From: an uncultured Ruminococcus sp.
GTDB lineage: Bacteria; Bacillota; Clostridia; Oscillospirales; Ruminococcaceae
Reading direction: 5' to 3'
NCBI GenBank assembly: GCA_947177935.1
Contig: CAMWWG010000078.1
Span: forward strand, 1-5,592
Length of the DNA stretch: 5,592 nt
This document shows, piece after piece, positions 5,579-5,592 of the stretch. A program made the position numbers and the translations under genes. Under the pieces are notes generated by a model that saw nothing but the letters and a program-made list of their open reading frames with translations, had not been told where the DNA came from and made no database searches. How positions within the stretch are numbered: position 1 is the stretch's first letter; each line of letters opens with the position of its first letter.

Positions 5579-5592
5579 AAGATATTTTATAA

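Noticed and set aside
5584..5591. TATAAA/TAAAAT on the minus strand as a -10 element of the dockerin gene.
   Set aside because: A start from it would fall almost on the Shine-Dalgarno site, and any -35 lies outside the window, so it cannot be supported.

Overview
The window looks like chromosome of an anaerobic Gram-positive member of the Oscillospiraceae, most probably Ruminococcus or a close relative. This is an inference from four things: a secreted, C-terminally dockerin-tagged multimodular protein with Ser/Glu- and Thr/Pro-rich linkers (typical of cellulosome- or amylosome-forming ruminococci), a membrane-anchored YkuD L,D-transpeptidase with VanW-type peptidoglycan-binding repeats, moderate base composition with AT-rich intergenic gaps, and Shine-Dalgarno sites of Firmicutes type. 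Species cannot be fixed from the sequence alone.

Layout. Positions 2-1375 (+) hold the 3' part of an L,D-transpeptidase gene; its start lies outside the window. A strong intrinsic terminator (1409-1442) closes it. A 190-bp gap follows, carrying that terminator, an extended -10 promoter (1480-1508), a perfect AT-rich 10+10 palindrome at the predicted transcription start (1515-1535) and a Shine-Dalgarno site. Then comes a two-gene operon: ychF (1568-2662), encoding the OLA1/YchF P-loop nucleotidase, and cdd (2655-3062), encoding a tetrameric-type cytidine deaminase, overlapping ychF by 8 bases. A hairpin flanked by A-tract and T-tract (3065-3105) can stop transcription from both sides, because the next gene is convergent. 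Positions 3135-5561 (-) encode an 808-residue secreted protein: signal peptide, two closely related ~125-residue modules (A, B), a larger module (C), a fourth more diverged module (D), an acidic Ser/Glu linker and a dockerin.

The genes are three separate units: envelope cross-linking, ribosome-associated/nucleotide salvage housekeeping, and an extracellular component likely to plug into a cohesin scaffold. The dockerin protein is the most interesting item. It has no catalytic domain that I can recognise, and its four modules seem to share a YGxG ... F-x-[YN]-[YW]-Y-G signature. That suggests a non-catalytic, possibly carbohydrate-binding, component built from repeated copies of one aromatic-rich fold. 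I see no phage, insertion sequence, CRISPR, tRNA or rRNA.
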